This document shows positions 14,859-22,999 of a stretch of 27,974 nucleotides of DNA, in pieces. The position numbers were made by a program, and so were the translations under genes. The stretch comes from Halothiobacillus neapolitanus (lineage in GTDB: Bacteria; Pseudomonadota; Gammaproteobacteria; Halothiobacillales; Halothiobacillaceae): the NCBI GenBank assembly GCA_020722165.1, contig DYLI01000008.1, forward strand, positions 1 through 27,974. The letters run 5' to 3'. Positions within the stretch are counted from its first letter, which is position 1; every line of letters begins with the position of its first letter. The notes beneath the pieces were generated by a model. The model ran no database searches. It had not been told where the DNA came from and worked only from the letters and a program-made list of their open reading frames with translations.

Positions 14859-17342
14859 ATGTTGCTAAGTAAGTTATGGCCGAAAACAGTGCTGTCGCGC
14901 TTGCTGTGGCTGGCTATCGCCGTGCAGGTGGTTATGTTGACACTTTTGATTGGGCGAGTGGAGCTTCTCAACGAAGAAGCTTTGCTTGCGCAGTCAAAGG
15001 CAAGTATTGAGCGCTTAACACTGGCCTTGCAGGCTGCTGTCATTCCCTCTTTGTTGCAGGAGGATGTCGCTACAGTCCAACGTGTGCTTGATCTCGCCGG
15101 AAAAGCTCCAGGGATTGTCTATCTAGGCGTTGAGGGTGTCCATGGACAGCTTCTTGGCTCGGTTGGCTGGCCGAAGACGCAAGCTTTTCCTGAGCAAATA
15201 TTAAATATCACTGAGATATTGGCAAAGCAGGGCGATGCGCGCATGGATGAAGTGGTTCCCTTGTCTATGGGCGGGCAAAATTTAGGGACTCTGCATATTG
15301 GCCTCAGCTTGGAGCATATCGCGCAGGCGCGAAATACTCTGCTTTGGCAAGCATTTTTTATCGCAGCCTTAGCGATTTTTCTGACCGTTTTGTCGTTGAG
15401 TATTATGGGGCAATTGCTTACCCGTAAATTCACCCGCCTCACCGAGGCCAGTGAGAAAATTGCTCGCGGCGAATTCGTTTTTATGCCACTGAACGAAGGT
15501 TCGGATGATGTGGGGCGCATGGGTGCGGCGTTTAATGCCATGGCGCAGGCCTTGGAACAACGCTTGCTGGATATTGAAGGCAATCAGGCCGAGCTCAGGC
15601 ATGAAAAAGAGCTATTGCAGGTCACGCTAAGCTCGATTGGCGATGGTGTGATGAGTTTTGATCTTGAGGGGCGTGTGGTGTTCATGAACCCGGCCGCTGA
15701 GGCGCTGACGGGATGGACATTAAGCGATGCACTTGGGCTGAGTGCGAGCGAGGTGCTTCAACTGGTCGATGGGTCGTCTGACATTTTGATGGAAAACCCA
15801 GTCGAACGCTGTTTGCGTAAACGCAGCTTGGAGCGCTTGGATGCGAATGCCGTACTGATTACCCGTGATGGACAGCGCGTGTTTGTGTCGGACACGGTGG
15901 CTCCTATTCGTGATGTCAACGGTGAGTTAAGCGGTGTGGTGCTGGCGTTTCAGGATGTAAGCGCCAAGCGTGAAATGCTGGAGGAAATGCACTGGCAGGC
16001 TAATCACGATAATTTGACGGGTTTAATGAATCGGCGCAGTTTTGAAGCGCAGTTGGCTCAGTTAATGCACATGGATGGGCATGACCGAGAAACTCAGGCC
16101 GACCATGCTTTGATGTATATCGATCTGGATCAATTCAAAATCGTCAACGATACCAGTGGGCATATCGCTGGAGATGAGTTGCTGCGCCAAGTGACGTTCA
16201 TAATGCAGCAAACCTTGCGTAAAACTGATGTTTTTGCGCGTTTGGGTGGGGATGAGTTTGGTGTATTGCTGCCTAATTGCCCAGAGGAGCAAGCTCTTGG
16301 CATTGGTAATGCCTTGCGAGAGGCCATCCATGATTTCCGCTTTGTCTGGCGCGATAAGGTGTTTCAGATTGGCGTGTCCATCGGCTTGGTGATGATCGTG
16401 CAGGATGATATGCACTCCCCTGTCGAGGTATTGAGTTCCGCAGATGTGGCGTGTTATTCGGCCAAAGAGGAAGGGCGGAATCGTGTGCACGTTTACCGAG
16501 ATGATGATGCGGCTATTTTGAGTCGGCGCGCCGAAATGCTGGTGGCATCAGGTTTGCGCGAAGTGCTGCGTGATGATCGTTTAGTGCTGATGGTGCAGGA
16601 AATTCACCCCGTAAGTATCGCAGCTAAAAGCCTGAATAGACGGAATTTTGAAGTTTTACTGCGCTTGCGTGACCTAAACGGCGAAATCATGCCGGCGGAT
16701 AGTTTTATTCCCGCCGCTGAGCGTTATGACATCATGCCGCATATCGACCGTTGGGTCATACGCCATGCACTCCGCCAGGCAACGCAGGTATGCGCCAGTG
16801 GTCAGGTGCATTTGGCGATCAATCTTTCCGGTTTGTCGATGATCGATCCGCTGATGCCGGAATATATACGCACGGAAATGCTGTCGAATAACATTGAACC
16901 ACATACGATTTGCTTTGAAATTACCGAAACTGCGGCGATTAGTTATTTGAGCCAAGGCGTGGAATTTATGCACCAGCTCCAGGCTCTGGGCTGCCAGTTT
17001 GCGCTGGATGATTTTGGTAGCGGTATGTCGTCGTTTGGTTATCTTAAAACCCTGCCGGTACAGTGCCTGAAGATTGATGGTGCATTTGTACGCGATATGT
17101 TGAACGACCCGCTGGATCGAACCCTGGTGGAAACCATTCAGCATATCGGTAAGGTCATGGGCATGAAAACCATTGCTGAATATGCGACGAGTGTTGAGCA
17201 TGTGGCGGCACTGGAGGCGATTGGCGTGGATTATGTGCAGGGTTATGCCTTGTCTAGGCCGGAATTTATGAGCGAGGTTTTTGCACAGATCGAGGCCGAT
17301 CAGACGCTGAATTCATATCCGCCGAGCGCGGAACAAGCTTGA
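14859..17342 (+). CDS. Membrane PAS-GGDEF-EAL cyclic di-GMP enzyme
   Basis: The protein has 827 residues. The order is: TM helix (about 14-34), periplasmic sensor region (35-160), second TM helix (161-187), HAMP (to about 240), PAS (about 250-365), GGDEF (about 377-545) and EAL (about 560-810). The cyclase site is intact as GGDEF (463-467), with an RKTD inhibitory I-site (454-457) five residues before it. The phosphodiesterase signature is EVL (Glu598) rather than EAL, but ITETAAI, LDDFGSG (Asp717, Asp718), LKIDGAF, AEY and QGYALSRPE are all present, so both activities look possible. It has a GGAG-AAGG ribosome site and ATG at 14859. It probably sets local c-di-GMP in response to a periplasmic signal; the ligand is unknown. 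It follows folD with about 140 bases of unassigned sequence. Confidence 0.93.
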   Translation: MLLSKLWPKTVLSRLLWLAIAVQVVMLTLLIGRVELLNEEALLAQSKASIERLTLALQAAVIPSLLQEDVATVQRVLDLAGKAPGIVYLGVEGVHGQLLGSVGWPKTQAFPEQILNITEILAKQGDARMDEVVPLSMGGQNLGTLHIGLSLEHIAQARNTLLWQAFFIAALAIFLTVLSLSIMGQLLTRKFTRLTEASEKIARGEFVFMPLNEGSDDVGRMGAAFNAMAQALEQRLLDIEGNQAELRHEKELLQVTLSSIGDGVMSFDLEGRVVFMNPAAEALTGWTLSDALGLSASEVLQLVDGSSDILMENPVERCLRKRSLERLDANAVLITRDGQRVFVSDTVAPIRDVNGELSGVVLAFQDVSAKREMLEEMHWQANHDNLTGLMNRRSFEAQLAQLMHMDGHDRETQADHALMYIDLDQFKIVNDTSGHIAGDELLRQVTFIMQQTLRKTDVFARLGGDEFGVLLPNCPEEQALGIGNALREAIHDFRFVWRDKVFQIGVSIGLVMIVQDDMHSPVEVLSSADVACYSAKEEGRNRVHVYRDDDAAILSRRAEMLVASGLREVLRDDRLVLMVQEIHPVSIAAKSLNRRNFEVLLRLRDLNGEIMPADSFIPAAERYDIMPHIDRWVIRHALRQATQVCASGQVHLAINLSGLSMIDPLMPEYIRTEMLSNNIEPHTICFEITETAAISYLSQGVEFMHQLQALGCQFALDDFGSGMSSFGYLKTLPVQCLKIDGAFVRDMLNDPLDRTLVETIQHIGKVMGMKTIAEYATSVEHVAALEAIGVDYVQGYALSRPEFMSEVFAQIEADQTLNSYPPSAEQA

Positions 17343-17361
17343 TTTTTTCTCTGCACATAAC

Positions 17362-18672
17362 ATGGCAGGTATCCGAAAGGTGACGCCTTGGTTCCCTAAC
17401 GGCCAGGTTGCGCAAACGCGCTGTGCTGTGGTGATTGGCGCGGGCATTGCCGGGGCGAGCGTGGCGCGCAGTCTGGCCGAGCGGGGCTTTGCGGTGCAGG
17501 TGCTGGAGCGCCATGCGCATCCTGCGCAAGAGGCTTCGGGTAATCCGGCGGGCATTGTGTTGCCGGTACTCAGCCGCACGGGCAATGCCTTAAGTCATTT
17601 GACCCAGCTGGGTATGCGCTATGCGCAGCAGCGCATGAGCGCATTGATGCAGCACGATGCGCGTGTGGCTTGGCAGCCGAGTGGCGTGTTGCGTTTAGCG
17701 CGTAATCCACGCCACGCGGCACAGCAGGAAAAAATTGCCGCGCAAGCCAATTTCCCGCCCGACTTTGCGCGTTGGGTGGATGCTATTGAGGCTTCGGCTC
17801 TGGTGGGCGTGCCGGTGGAGCAGCCGGGATGGTGGTTTGCGGGCGGCGGCTCGCTGTGTCCGCCCGCCTTGGTGAATGCGCTGTTGCACCATGAGGGTAT
17901 TCGTTTGCGCACCGGGGTCGATGTGCAATCTCTACATCGTGAGGCCGATGCGTGGGTGTTGGCGGATGCACTGGGTCAAGTCGTTGCGCGCTGTGAAACC
18001 GTGGTGCTGGCCAACGCAGACGCTGCGCTGAATTTGTTGCCCGACACCTATGCCCAATCCCTGCCACTGGCGGCGATACGCGGGCAAATCAGTTTGGTAC
18101 GCCAGACGGATGGTGCGCAGGATTGGATGCGGCTGCGCGCCGTGGCCTGTCGCGAAGGTTACGTCATCCCAGCGCGTGACGGGCAGGTATGTTTTGGGGC
18201 AAGTTTCACCCACCACGCGCAGGGGCGCGAGCCATCCGAGGCCGAGCACATAGGCAATATCGAGCGTTTGCAAGCCATATTTCCGCAGGCTGATTCACTG
18301 GATGTTGAGCAGCTTGGCGGACGGGTGAGTTACCGTTGCGCAACCTCGGATCGTTTGCCCATGTTGGGTCCGTTACATGATGCGCCCAGTTTTTATGAGC
18401 GTTTTGCGCGCCTGCATTTGGGTGGGACGCATCAGCGTTACGAGGTGGCCGATGTGCTGCCCGGACTGTGGCTGAATGTCGGCCACGGTGCGCGTGGTCT
18501 GGTTTGGGCGGGGCTGCTTGGCGAAGCGCTGGCGTGCATGATTAGCGGTGAGGTATCGCCCTTGCCGCAAGATTTAATCCACGCGCTGCACCCGGCGCGT
18601 TTTGACTACCGGCAACTGCGGACTGCACCAAAGCACCGTAAGGAATGGGTGGTCGGTATGGATATGGGCTAA
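17362..18672 (+). CDS. MnmC-type FAD oxidoreductase, stand-alone
   Basis: This 436-residue DAO-fold flavoprotein has CAVVIGAGIAGASVARSLAERG (GxGxxG at 26-31, with Glu49 for the FAD ribose). It also has EASGNPAGIVLP, a C-terminal DRLPMLGPLHD, NVGHGARGLVWAGLLGEALA and LIHALHPARFDYRQLR. These are hallmarks of the C-terminal oxidase domain of MnmC, which converts cmnm5(s2)U34 to nm5(s2)U34 in tRNA. E. coli MnmC is fused to an N-terminal methyltransferase domain of about 250 residues, which is absent here. The ATG at 17362 has no obvious ribosome site; a GTG seven codons in is possible. It follows the GGDEF-EAL gene by only 19 bases, perhaps co-transcribed. A role in another amine oxidation cannot be excluded. 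Confidence 0.8.
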   Translation: MAGIRKVTPWFPNGQVAQTRCAVVIGAGIAGASVARSLAERGFAVQVLERHAHPAQEASGNPAGIVLPVLSRTGNALSHLTQLGMRYAQQRMSALMQHDARVAWQPSGVLRLARNPRHAAQQEKIAAQANFPPDFARWVDAIEASALVGVPVEQPGWWFAGGGSLCPPALVNALLHHEGIRLRTGVDVQSLHREADAWVLADALGQVVARCETVVLANADAALNLLPDTYAQSLPLAAIRGQISLVRQTDGAQDWMRLRAVACREGYVIPARDGQVCFGASFTHHAQGREPSEAEHIGNIERLQAIFPQADSLDVEQLGGRVSYRCATSDRLPMLGPLHDAPSFYERFARLHLGGTHQRYEVADVLPGLWLNVGHGARGLVWAGLLGEALACMISGEVSPLPQDLIHALHPARFDYRQLRTAPKHRKEWVVGMDMG

Positions 18673-18709
18673 GGTTTTGGTTGTTGCCGCCCTGTGGGAA
18701 ATCGCGCCG

Positions 18710-18729
18710 TGGCAAGCCATGGCCTGCCA
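18710..18729. promoter_or_regulatory. Near-perfect 20-base palindrome before rlmI
   Basis: TGGCAAGCCATGGCCTGCCA is a palindrome apart from one mismatched pair, centred on CCATGG. It lies in the 140-base gap between the mnmC-like gene and rlmI, about 80 bases before the GTG. It could be an operator or a chance symmetry; no other copy was noticed in the window. Confidence 0.3.
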
Positions 18730-18812
18730 AGCGAAGGTTGGCGCAGTGCCCTGCAAAAACGTAATTAACGTCATAATGTATGATGCAGGCCAATTTTAAA
18801 GAGTGTTAGCCC

Positions 18813-19997
18813 GTGTCCTTATTGCAATTAAAGAAAAATGAAGACCGTCGCCTGCGCCTTGGTCACCCCTGGATTTACAGTAACGAAGTCGATGCCACAG
18901 CCACGCCGCTGACCGCATTCACGCCGGGGCAACAGGTGCAAGTGGTGGCGCATGGCGGCAAGGTTTTGGGTATGGCTTATGTCAATCCGCATTCGCTGAT
19001 TGCCGCGCGGGTGTTTAACCGGGACGAACATCCGCTGGATAAATCCTTGCTGATTCACCGTTTGAACATTGCCCTTTCCCTGCGCGAGCGTATTTTTCCC
19101 ACGCCGCATTACCGCGTAGTACATGGCGAGGCGGACGGCTTACCCGGTCTAGTTGTTGATCGTTATGGCGATATTCTGGTCGCCCAGCTCACCACGGCGG
19201 GCATGGATGCGGTGCGCGACGCGGTGGTTGAGGCTTTGGTTAAGGTATTCAAACCAGCAGGCGTATTGCTGCGTAATGACAGTTCGAGTCGCGAGCTGGA
19301 AGGCTTGGAGCGCAGCGTGGAGCTGGCGTATGGCGAAGTGCCGCAGCAGGTTGAATTGATCGAAAATGGCGCGCGCTTCATGGTGCGCCCGTGGGATGGA
19401 CAAAAGACCGGCTGGTTTTACGATCAGGCCGACAACCGCGCCCGTTTGCCGCGTTATGTACAAGGCAAGCGGGTGTTGGATTTGTTCAGCTACATGGGCG
19501 GCTGGGGTGTGCAGGCGTTACGGCATGGGGCAAGCGAGGCGGTGTGTGTCGATGCCTCCAAGCTGGCCTTGGATCAATGTCGCATTAATGCGGATTTGAA
19601 CAGGGTCGGTGAGGGCTTGAAAACCCTGGAAGGCGATGTATTCGAGGTTCTCAAGCGTCTGCGCGAAGAACGCGAACGTTTTGATGTGGTGATCTGCGAC
19701 CCGCCTGCGTTCATCAAACGCCGCAAGGATGCGAATGCCGGTCTGGAAGCCTATCGCCGCGTGAATCAAATGGCGATTCAAGTGATGGCGAATGATGGGA
19801 TTTTGATCTCCTGTTCATGCTCTCATCATCTTCCGCGCGAAAAATTGCCTGAGTTGATGTGGGCGGCGGCGCGCCATGTGGATAGGAATATGCAGATTCT
19901 TGAATTTGGGCATCAATCCGCCGACCATCCGGTCCATGCGGCGATCCCAGAGACGGATTATCTGAAAGCGGTAGTGGCGCGTATTTTGCCGACGTGA
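18813..19997 (+). CDS. rlmI: 23S rRNA m5C1962 methyltransferase (RlmI family)
   Basis: The protein has 394 residues with an N-terminal PUA-like domain (LKKNEDRRLRLGHPWIYSNEV), the RlmI-family middle domain and a Rossmann methyltransferase domain. The SAM motif is VLDLFSYMGGWGVQALRHGA with VDASKLALD. CDPPAFIKRRKD and ILISCSCSHH follow, the latter carrying Cys334 and Cys336, one of which is the probable catalytic cysteine. E. coli RlmI (396 residues) modifies C1962 of 23S rRNA. The start is GTG at 18813, matching the family start exactly. Confidence 0.93.
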   Translation: MSLLQLKKNEDRRLRLGHPWIYSNEVDATATPLTAFTPGQQVQVVAHGGKVLGMAYVNPHSLIAARVFNRDEHPLDKSLLIHRLNIALSLRERIFPTPHYRVVHGEADGLPGLVVDRYGDILVAQLTTAGMDAVRDAVVEALVKVFKPAGVLLRNDSSSRELEGLERSVELAYGEVPQQVELIENGARFMVRPWDGQKTGWFYDQADNRARLPRYVQGKRVLDLFSYMGGWGVQALRHGASEAVCVDASKLALDQCRINADLNRVGEGLKTLEGDVFEVLKRLREERERFDVVICDPPAFIKRRKDANAGLEAYRRVNQMAIQVMANDGILISCSCSHHLPREKLPELMWAAARHVDRNMQILEFGHQSADHPVHAAIPETDYLKAVVARILPT

Positions 19998-20051
19998 TTT
20001 TGAGTAAGTCTTACGCACAGTTGGTTTTATCCTGTGTGGATGGCTTCTTTC

Positions 20052-20150
20052 TTCCCCCTTTGGCAAAGGGGGAGCGAGGGGGATTTAAGGGTGTTGGCAT
20101 GTGTCGCGGTTTTTGAATCCCCCCTAGCCTCCCTTTTTCTAAAAGGGGAA
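20052..20150. repeat. C-rich/G-rich inverted repeat (CCCCCTTT family)
   Basis: The left arm (20052-20086) begins TTCCCCCTTTGGCAAAGGGG and ends GAGGGGGATTT. The right arm (20115-20150) begins GAATCCCCCCTAGCCTCCCT and ends AAAAGGGGAA. The arms are imperfect inverted repeats, and each also folds on itself. It lies between rlmI and lgt and resembles a widespread intergenic repeat type in proteobacteria. Confidence 0.7.
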
Positions 20151-20174
20151 TAACCCCCTAAACAAGGCGTATTT

Positions 20175-20963
20175 ATGCTCATTTACCCACATATCGACCC
20201 CATTGCTCTGCAAATCGGCCCATTGAAAGTGCATTGGTACGGCCTGATGTACATGATCGGCTTTGCGCTGGTTTGGTTTTTGGGCAGGCTGCGTGCCGAA
20301 TCCAAGGGCTTCAAGCGCGAAGAACCCGGCGACATTTTGTTTTACGGTGCGCTGGGCGTGATTCTCGGCGGGCGCTTTGGTTATGTGCTTTTCTACAAAT
20401 TTCAGAGCTTTTTGGCCGACCCGCTCATGCTGGCGCGGGTGTGGGAGGGCGGTATGTCCTTCCACGGTGGGCTAATTGGCGTGATTTTGGCGATGGCCTG
20501 GTACGCGCACAAAACCCAGCGCAACTTCTTCACTGTGGCCGATTTTATCGCCCCGCTGGTGCCTCCCGCGCTTTTCGCCGGGCGTATTGGCAATTTCATT
20601 AACGGCGAATTGTGGGGCAGGCCGACTGACTTGCCTTGGGGCATGGTGTTTCCGCATGTCGATAAACTGGCGCGTCACCCGTCCATGCTGTACGAGGCAT
20701 TGCTCGAAGGTGTGGTGATGTTTGCGCTGCTGTGGTGGTTTTCATCCAAACCGCGCCCGCGCATGGCGGTTTCTGGCCTGTTCCTGGTGCTGTACGGCTC
20801 GTTCCGCTTTATGGTTGAGCAGGTGCGTGAACCGGATGCACACTTGGGGTTCATTGCCGCGAACTGGTTAAGCATGGGCATGATTCTCTCCCTGCCGATG
20901 ATTGTGATCGGTGCCGTATTTATCTGGGTGGCCTACGCACGCGAGGGGAGGTTGGTCAAATGA
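20175..20963 (+). CDS. lgt: Phosphatidylglycerol-prolipoprotein diacylglyceryl transferase
   Basis: This 262-residue, roughly seven-helix membrane protein adds diacylglycerol to the lipobox cysteine of prolipoproteins. Landmarks are [22 protein letters not shown] (His97) and the family signature [16 protein letters not shown] (Arg137), plus [16 protein letters not shown]. The ATG at 20175 has an AAGG ribosome site. It overlaps thyA by four bases, a common lgt-thyA arrangement. A candidate substrate, the lipoprotein gene at 25058-27355, is in the same window. Confidence 0.97.
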   Translation: MLIYPHIDPIALQIGPLKVHWYGLMYMIGFALVWFLGRLRAESKGFKREEPGDILFYGALGVILGGRFGYVLFYKFQSFLADPLMLARVWEGGMSFHGGLIGVILAMAWYAHKTQRNFFTVADFIAPLVPPALFAGRIGNFINGELWGRPTDLPWGMVFPHVDKLARHPSMLYEALLEGVVMFALLWWFSSKPRPRMAVSGLFLVLYGSFRFMVEQVREPDAHLGFIAANWLSMGMILSLPMIVIGAVFIWVAYAREGRLVK

Positions 20964-21754
20964 AGCAATATCTCGACTTAATGCGCCATGTGCGCGACCA
21001 CGGAGTGGAAAAATCCGACCGCACCGGCACCGGTACACGCAGCGTGTTTGGCTATCAAATGCGCTTTGATCTAGCGCAAGGCTTCCCGCTGGTCACCACC
21101 AAAAAACTGCACCTCAAATCCATCATCCACGAACTAATCTGGTTTTTGCGCGGCGACAGCAATATCGCCTATCTCAAAGAAAACGGCGTGAGCATTTGGG
21201 ACGAATGGGCAGATGAGCAGGGCGAACTGGGTCCGGTGTATGGCGTGCAATGGCGCTCCTGGCCGAAGCCCGACGGCGGACATATCGACCAGATCAGCCA
21301 ATTGGTGCAGCAACTCAAAACCAACCCCGACTCGCGCCGCCTGATTGTTTCGGCCTGGAACGTGGGTGAAATCGAAAACATGGCCTTACCGCCCTGCCAT
21401 GCCTTTGTGCAGTTCTATGTGGCCGAAGGCAAGCTTTCCTGCCAGCTTTACCAGCGCAGTGCGGATATTTTTCTCGGCGTGCCGTTCAATATCGCAAGCT
21501 ATGCCGCCTTGACCATGCTGCTGGCGCAGGTCTGCGGGCTACAGCCGGGCGAATTTATACATACCTTGGGCGACGCGCATCTCTACAACAACCACATGGA
21601 GCAGGTTGAATTGCAATTAAGCCGCGAACCTTTGCCCTTGCCTACCATGCACCTTAACCCGGCGATTGATGATATTTTTGCGTTCAGCTTTGCTGATTTC
21701 AGCTTGGAAAACTACCAATCGCATCCGCATATCAAGGCGGCGGTGGCGGTGTAG
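20960..21754 (+). CDS. thyA: Thymidylate synthase
   Basis: This 264-residue enzyme has the same length as E. coli ThyA. It methylates dUMP using methylene-tetrahydrofolate, producing dTMP and dihydrofolate. The catalytic cysteine is Cys146 in [60 protein letters not shown] and [12 protein letters not shown] are all family motifs. Its product dihydrofolate is reduced by the folA product encoded two genes downstream. The TAG stop is also the start of a TAGCC..GGAT repeat, so the gene ends inside the repeat arm. Confidence 0.98.
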   Translation: MKQYLDLMRHVRDHGVEKSDRTGTGTRSVFGYQMRFDLAQGFPLVTTKKLHLKSIIHELIWFLRGDSNIAYLKENGVSIWDEWADEQGELGPVYGVQWRSWPKPDGGHIDQISQLVQQLKTNPDSRRLIVSAWNVGEIENMALPPCHAFVQFYVAEGKLSCQLYQRSADIFLGVPFNIASYAALTMLLAQVCGLQPGEFIHTLGDAHLYNNHMEQVELQLSREPLPLPTMHLNPAIDDIFAFSFADFSLENYQSHPHIKAAVAV

Positions 21755-21829
21755 CCTGGATGTTAATCCGTGGTAAACGCACATTTTAAAACCAACATTC
21801 CCGGATTAAGCTGCGCTTCATTCGGGCTA
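21751..21829. repeat. TAGCCCGGAT-family palindromic repeat, copy A
   Basis: The left arm GTAGCCTGGATGTTAATCCG (21751-21770) includes the thyA stop. The right arm, CCCGGATTAAGCTGCGCTTC then ATTCGGGCTA (21800-21829), is its inverted partner. It is more diverged than copies B and C. Confidence 0.7.
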
Positions 21830-21869
21830 AAGTTAAGTCCCCATCAAAGTCCATTCACACGAGCACACC

Positions 21870-22313
21870 ATGACCGACTCGAACACAACGCAGCCCACTA
21901 GCCGCATCCACAACAGCCAATGGGTTGATCGAGCGGGAAATATCCTGACCGCCGCCCTGCACAACATCATGTTGTTTGTTATCGCCATCGCCACCGTCTG
22001 GTCGGCTTTTGGTGAATTTACCCATATTTTTTCCGGAGCTGCCGCCCCCACGCTCAAAGACATCTTGTTGCTCTTCATTTACCTTGAAATTCTGGCCATG
22101 GTGGGTATTTATTTCCGCACCCACCGCCTGCCGGTGCGTTACCTTATCTACATCGCCATTACCGCGCTCACCCGTATTTTGGTGGTCGATGTCAAGGAGA
22201 TGAGCAATGTGGTAATTCTGTCGTTCACGGGCGCGATTTTGATGCTCACCATGGCCGTACTGGTGCTCAAATTCTCTTCATCCCGTTTCCCGAGCAACCC
22301 GCCCACGGATTAA
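21870..22313 (+). CDS. psiE: PsiE-like phosphate-starvation-inducible membrane protein
   Basis: This 147-residue protein has about four hydrophobic helices: LHNIMLFVIAIATVWSAF, ILLLFIYLEILAMVGIYF, LIYIAITALTRILVV and VVILSFTGAILMLTMAVLVL. The central LFIYLEILAMVGIYFRTHRLPVRYLIYIAI pattern is shared with PsiE. Its biochemical function is not known. The ATG at 21870 has only a weak GAG upstream. folA starts 4 bases after its stop, so the two are likely one transcript. No phosphate box was recognised. Confidence 0.82.
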   Translation: MTDSNTTQPTSRIHNSQWVDRAGNILTAALHNIMLFVIAIATVWSAFGEFTHIFSGAAAPTLKDILLLFIYLEILAMVGIYFRTHRLPVRYLIYIAITALTRILVVDVKEMSNVVILSFTGAILMLTMAVLVLKFSSSRFPSNPPTD

Positions 22314-22317
22314 AGTT

Positions 22318-22854
22318 ATGCGCTACGCCATTATCGCCGCGATGGATCGGCAACAACTCATCGGCAAAAACAATAGCCTGCCTTGGCATTTGCCGGCGGA
22401 CTTGAAGCATTTCAAAACCCTCACCCTCGGCAAGCCCATCATCATGGGGCGCAAAACCTATGAATCCATCGGGCGGCCTTTGCCGGGACGCACCACCATT
22501 GTGTTAAGCCGTGATACCGGCGCCAAGCTGCATGATGAAGTTATTTTAGCCCACACGCTTAACGATGCCCTTGAAGCCGCACAAAATGCCGCGCTAGGCA
22601 TGGGTGCATCCGAGGTCATGATCGTCGGCGGTGCGGATATTTACTTTCAAAGCCTGCCGCGTGTCGAACGCATGTACCTCACCCTGGTGCATGGCAACTA
22701 TGAAGGCGATGCGTATTTTCCCGCCTATGATCGACGCGATTTTGGCGTGATTCACGAAGAACACCACCCAGCGGACGAAGCCAACAGCGCGGCGTATAGC
22801 TTTATCACCTTAGAACGCCGGTACGGCGACCAAGGCGTAACGATGCGATTCTAA
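22318..22854 (+). CDS. folA: Dihydrofolate reductase
   Basis: This 178-residue enzyme is slightly longer than E. coli FolA (159). It reduces dihydrofolate with NADPH and is the target of trimethoprim. Seen are IIAAMDRQQLIGKNNSLPWHLPADLKHF with the substrate-binding acid Asp28, KPIIMGRKTYESIGRPLPGR, VMIVGGADIYFQSLP and LTLVHGNYEGDAYFPAYD. The ATG is 4 bases after the psiE stop. It sits in the same cluster as thyA, whose by-product it recycles. The extra C-terminal residues (about 10) look unstructured. Confidence 0.97.
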   Translation: MRYAIIAAMDRQQLIGKNNSLPWHLPADLKHFKTLTLGKPIIMGRKTYESIGRPLPGRTTIVLSRDTGAKLHDEVILAHTLNDALEAAQNAALGMGASEVMIVGGADIYFQSLPRVERMYLTLVHGNYEGDAYFPAYDRRDFGVIHEEHHPADEANSAAYSFITLERRYGDQGVTMRF

Positions 22855-22858
22855 TTTT

Positions 22859-22940
22859 TGTAGCCAGGATGAAGCGAAGCGTAATCCGGAGAGTTTATTA
22901 GCAGGTGCGAGGGTCTTCCCGGATTAGCATCCGGGCTACA
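22859..22940. repeat. TAGCCCGGAT-family palindromic repeat, copy B
   Basis: TGTAGCCAGGATGAAGCGAA at the left and GGATTAGCATCCGGGCTACA at the right form inverted ends. It begins 4 bases after the folA stop and precedes the bidirectional terminator. Confidence 0.8.
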
Positions 22941-22953
22941 AAAACGCAAAACA

Positions 22954-22980
22954 AAAAGGCCGGGATGATCCCGGCCTTTT
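22954..22980. terminator. Bidirectional Rho-independent terminator between folA and the delta-60 gene
   Basis: A 12-base stem, AAAAGGCCGGGA with TCCCGGCCTTTT, has a 3-base loop. It serves folA on the plus strand and the convergent delta-60 gene on the minus strand, each having T's on its 3' side. Confidence 0.92.
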
Positions 22981-22999
22981 CTCATCAAGCAGTCAAAAC

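Noticed and set aside
21430..21490. Possible inactivating change in ThyA (RSAD where E. coli has RSCD).
   Set aside because: The catalytic Cys146 in LPPCHAF is intact; the altered residue is not the nucleophile.
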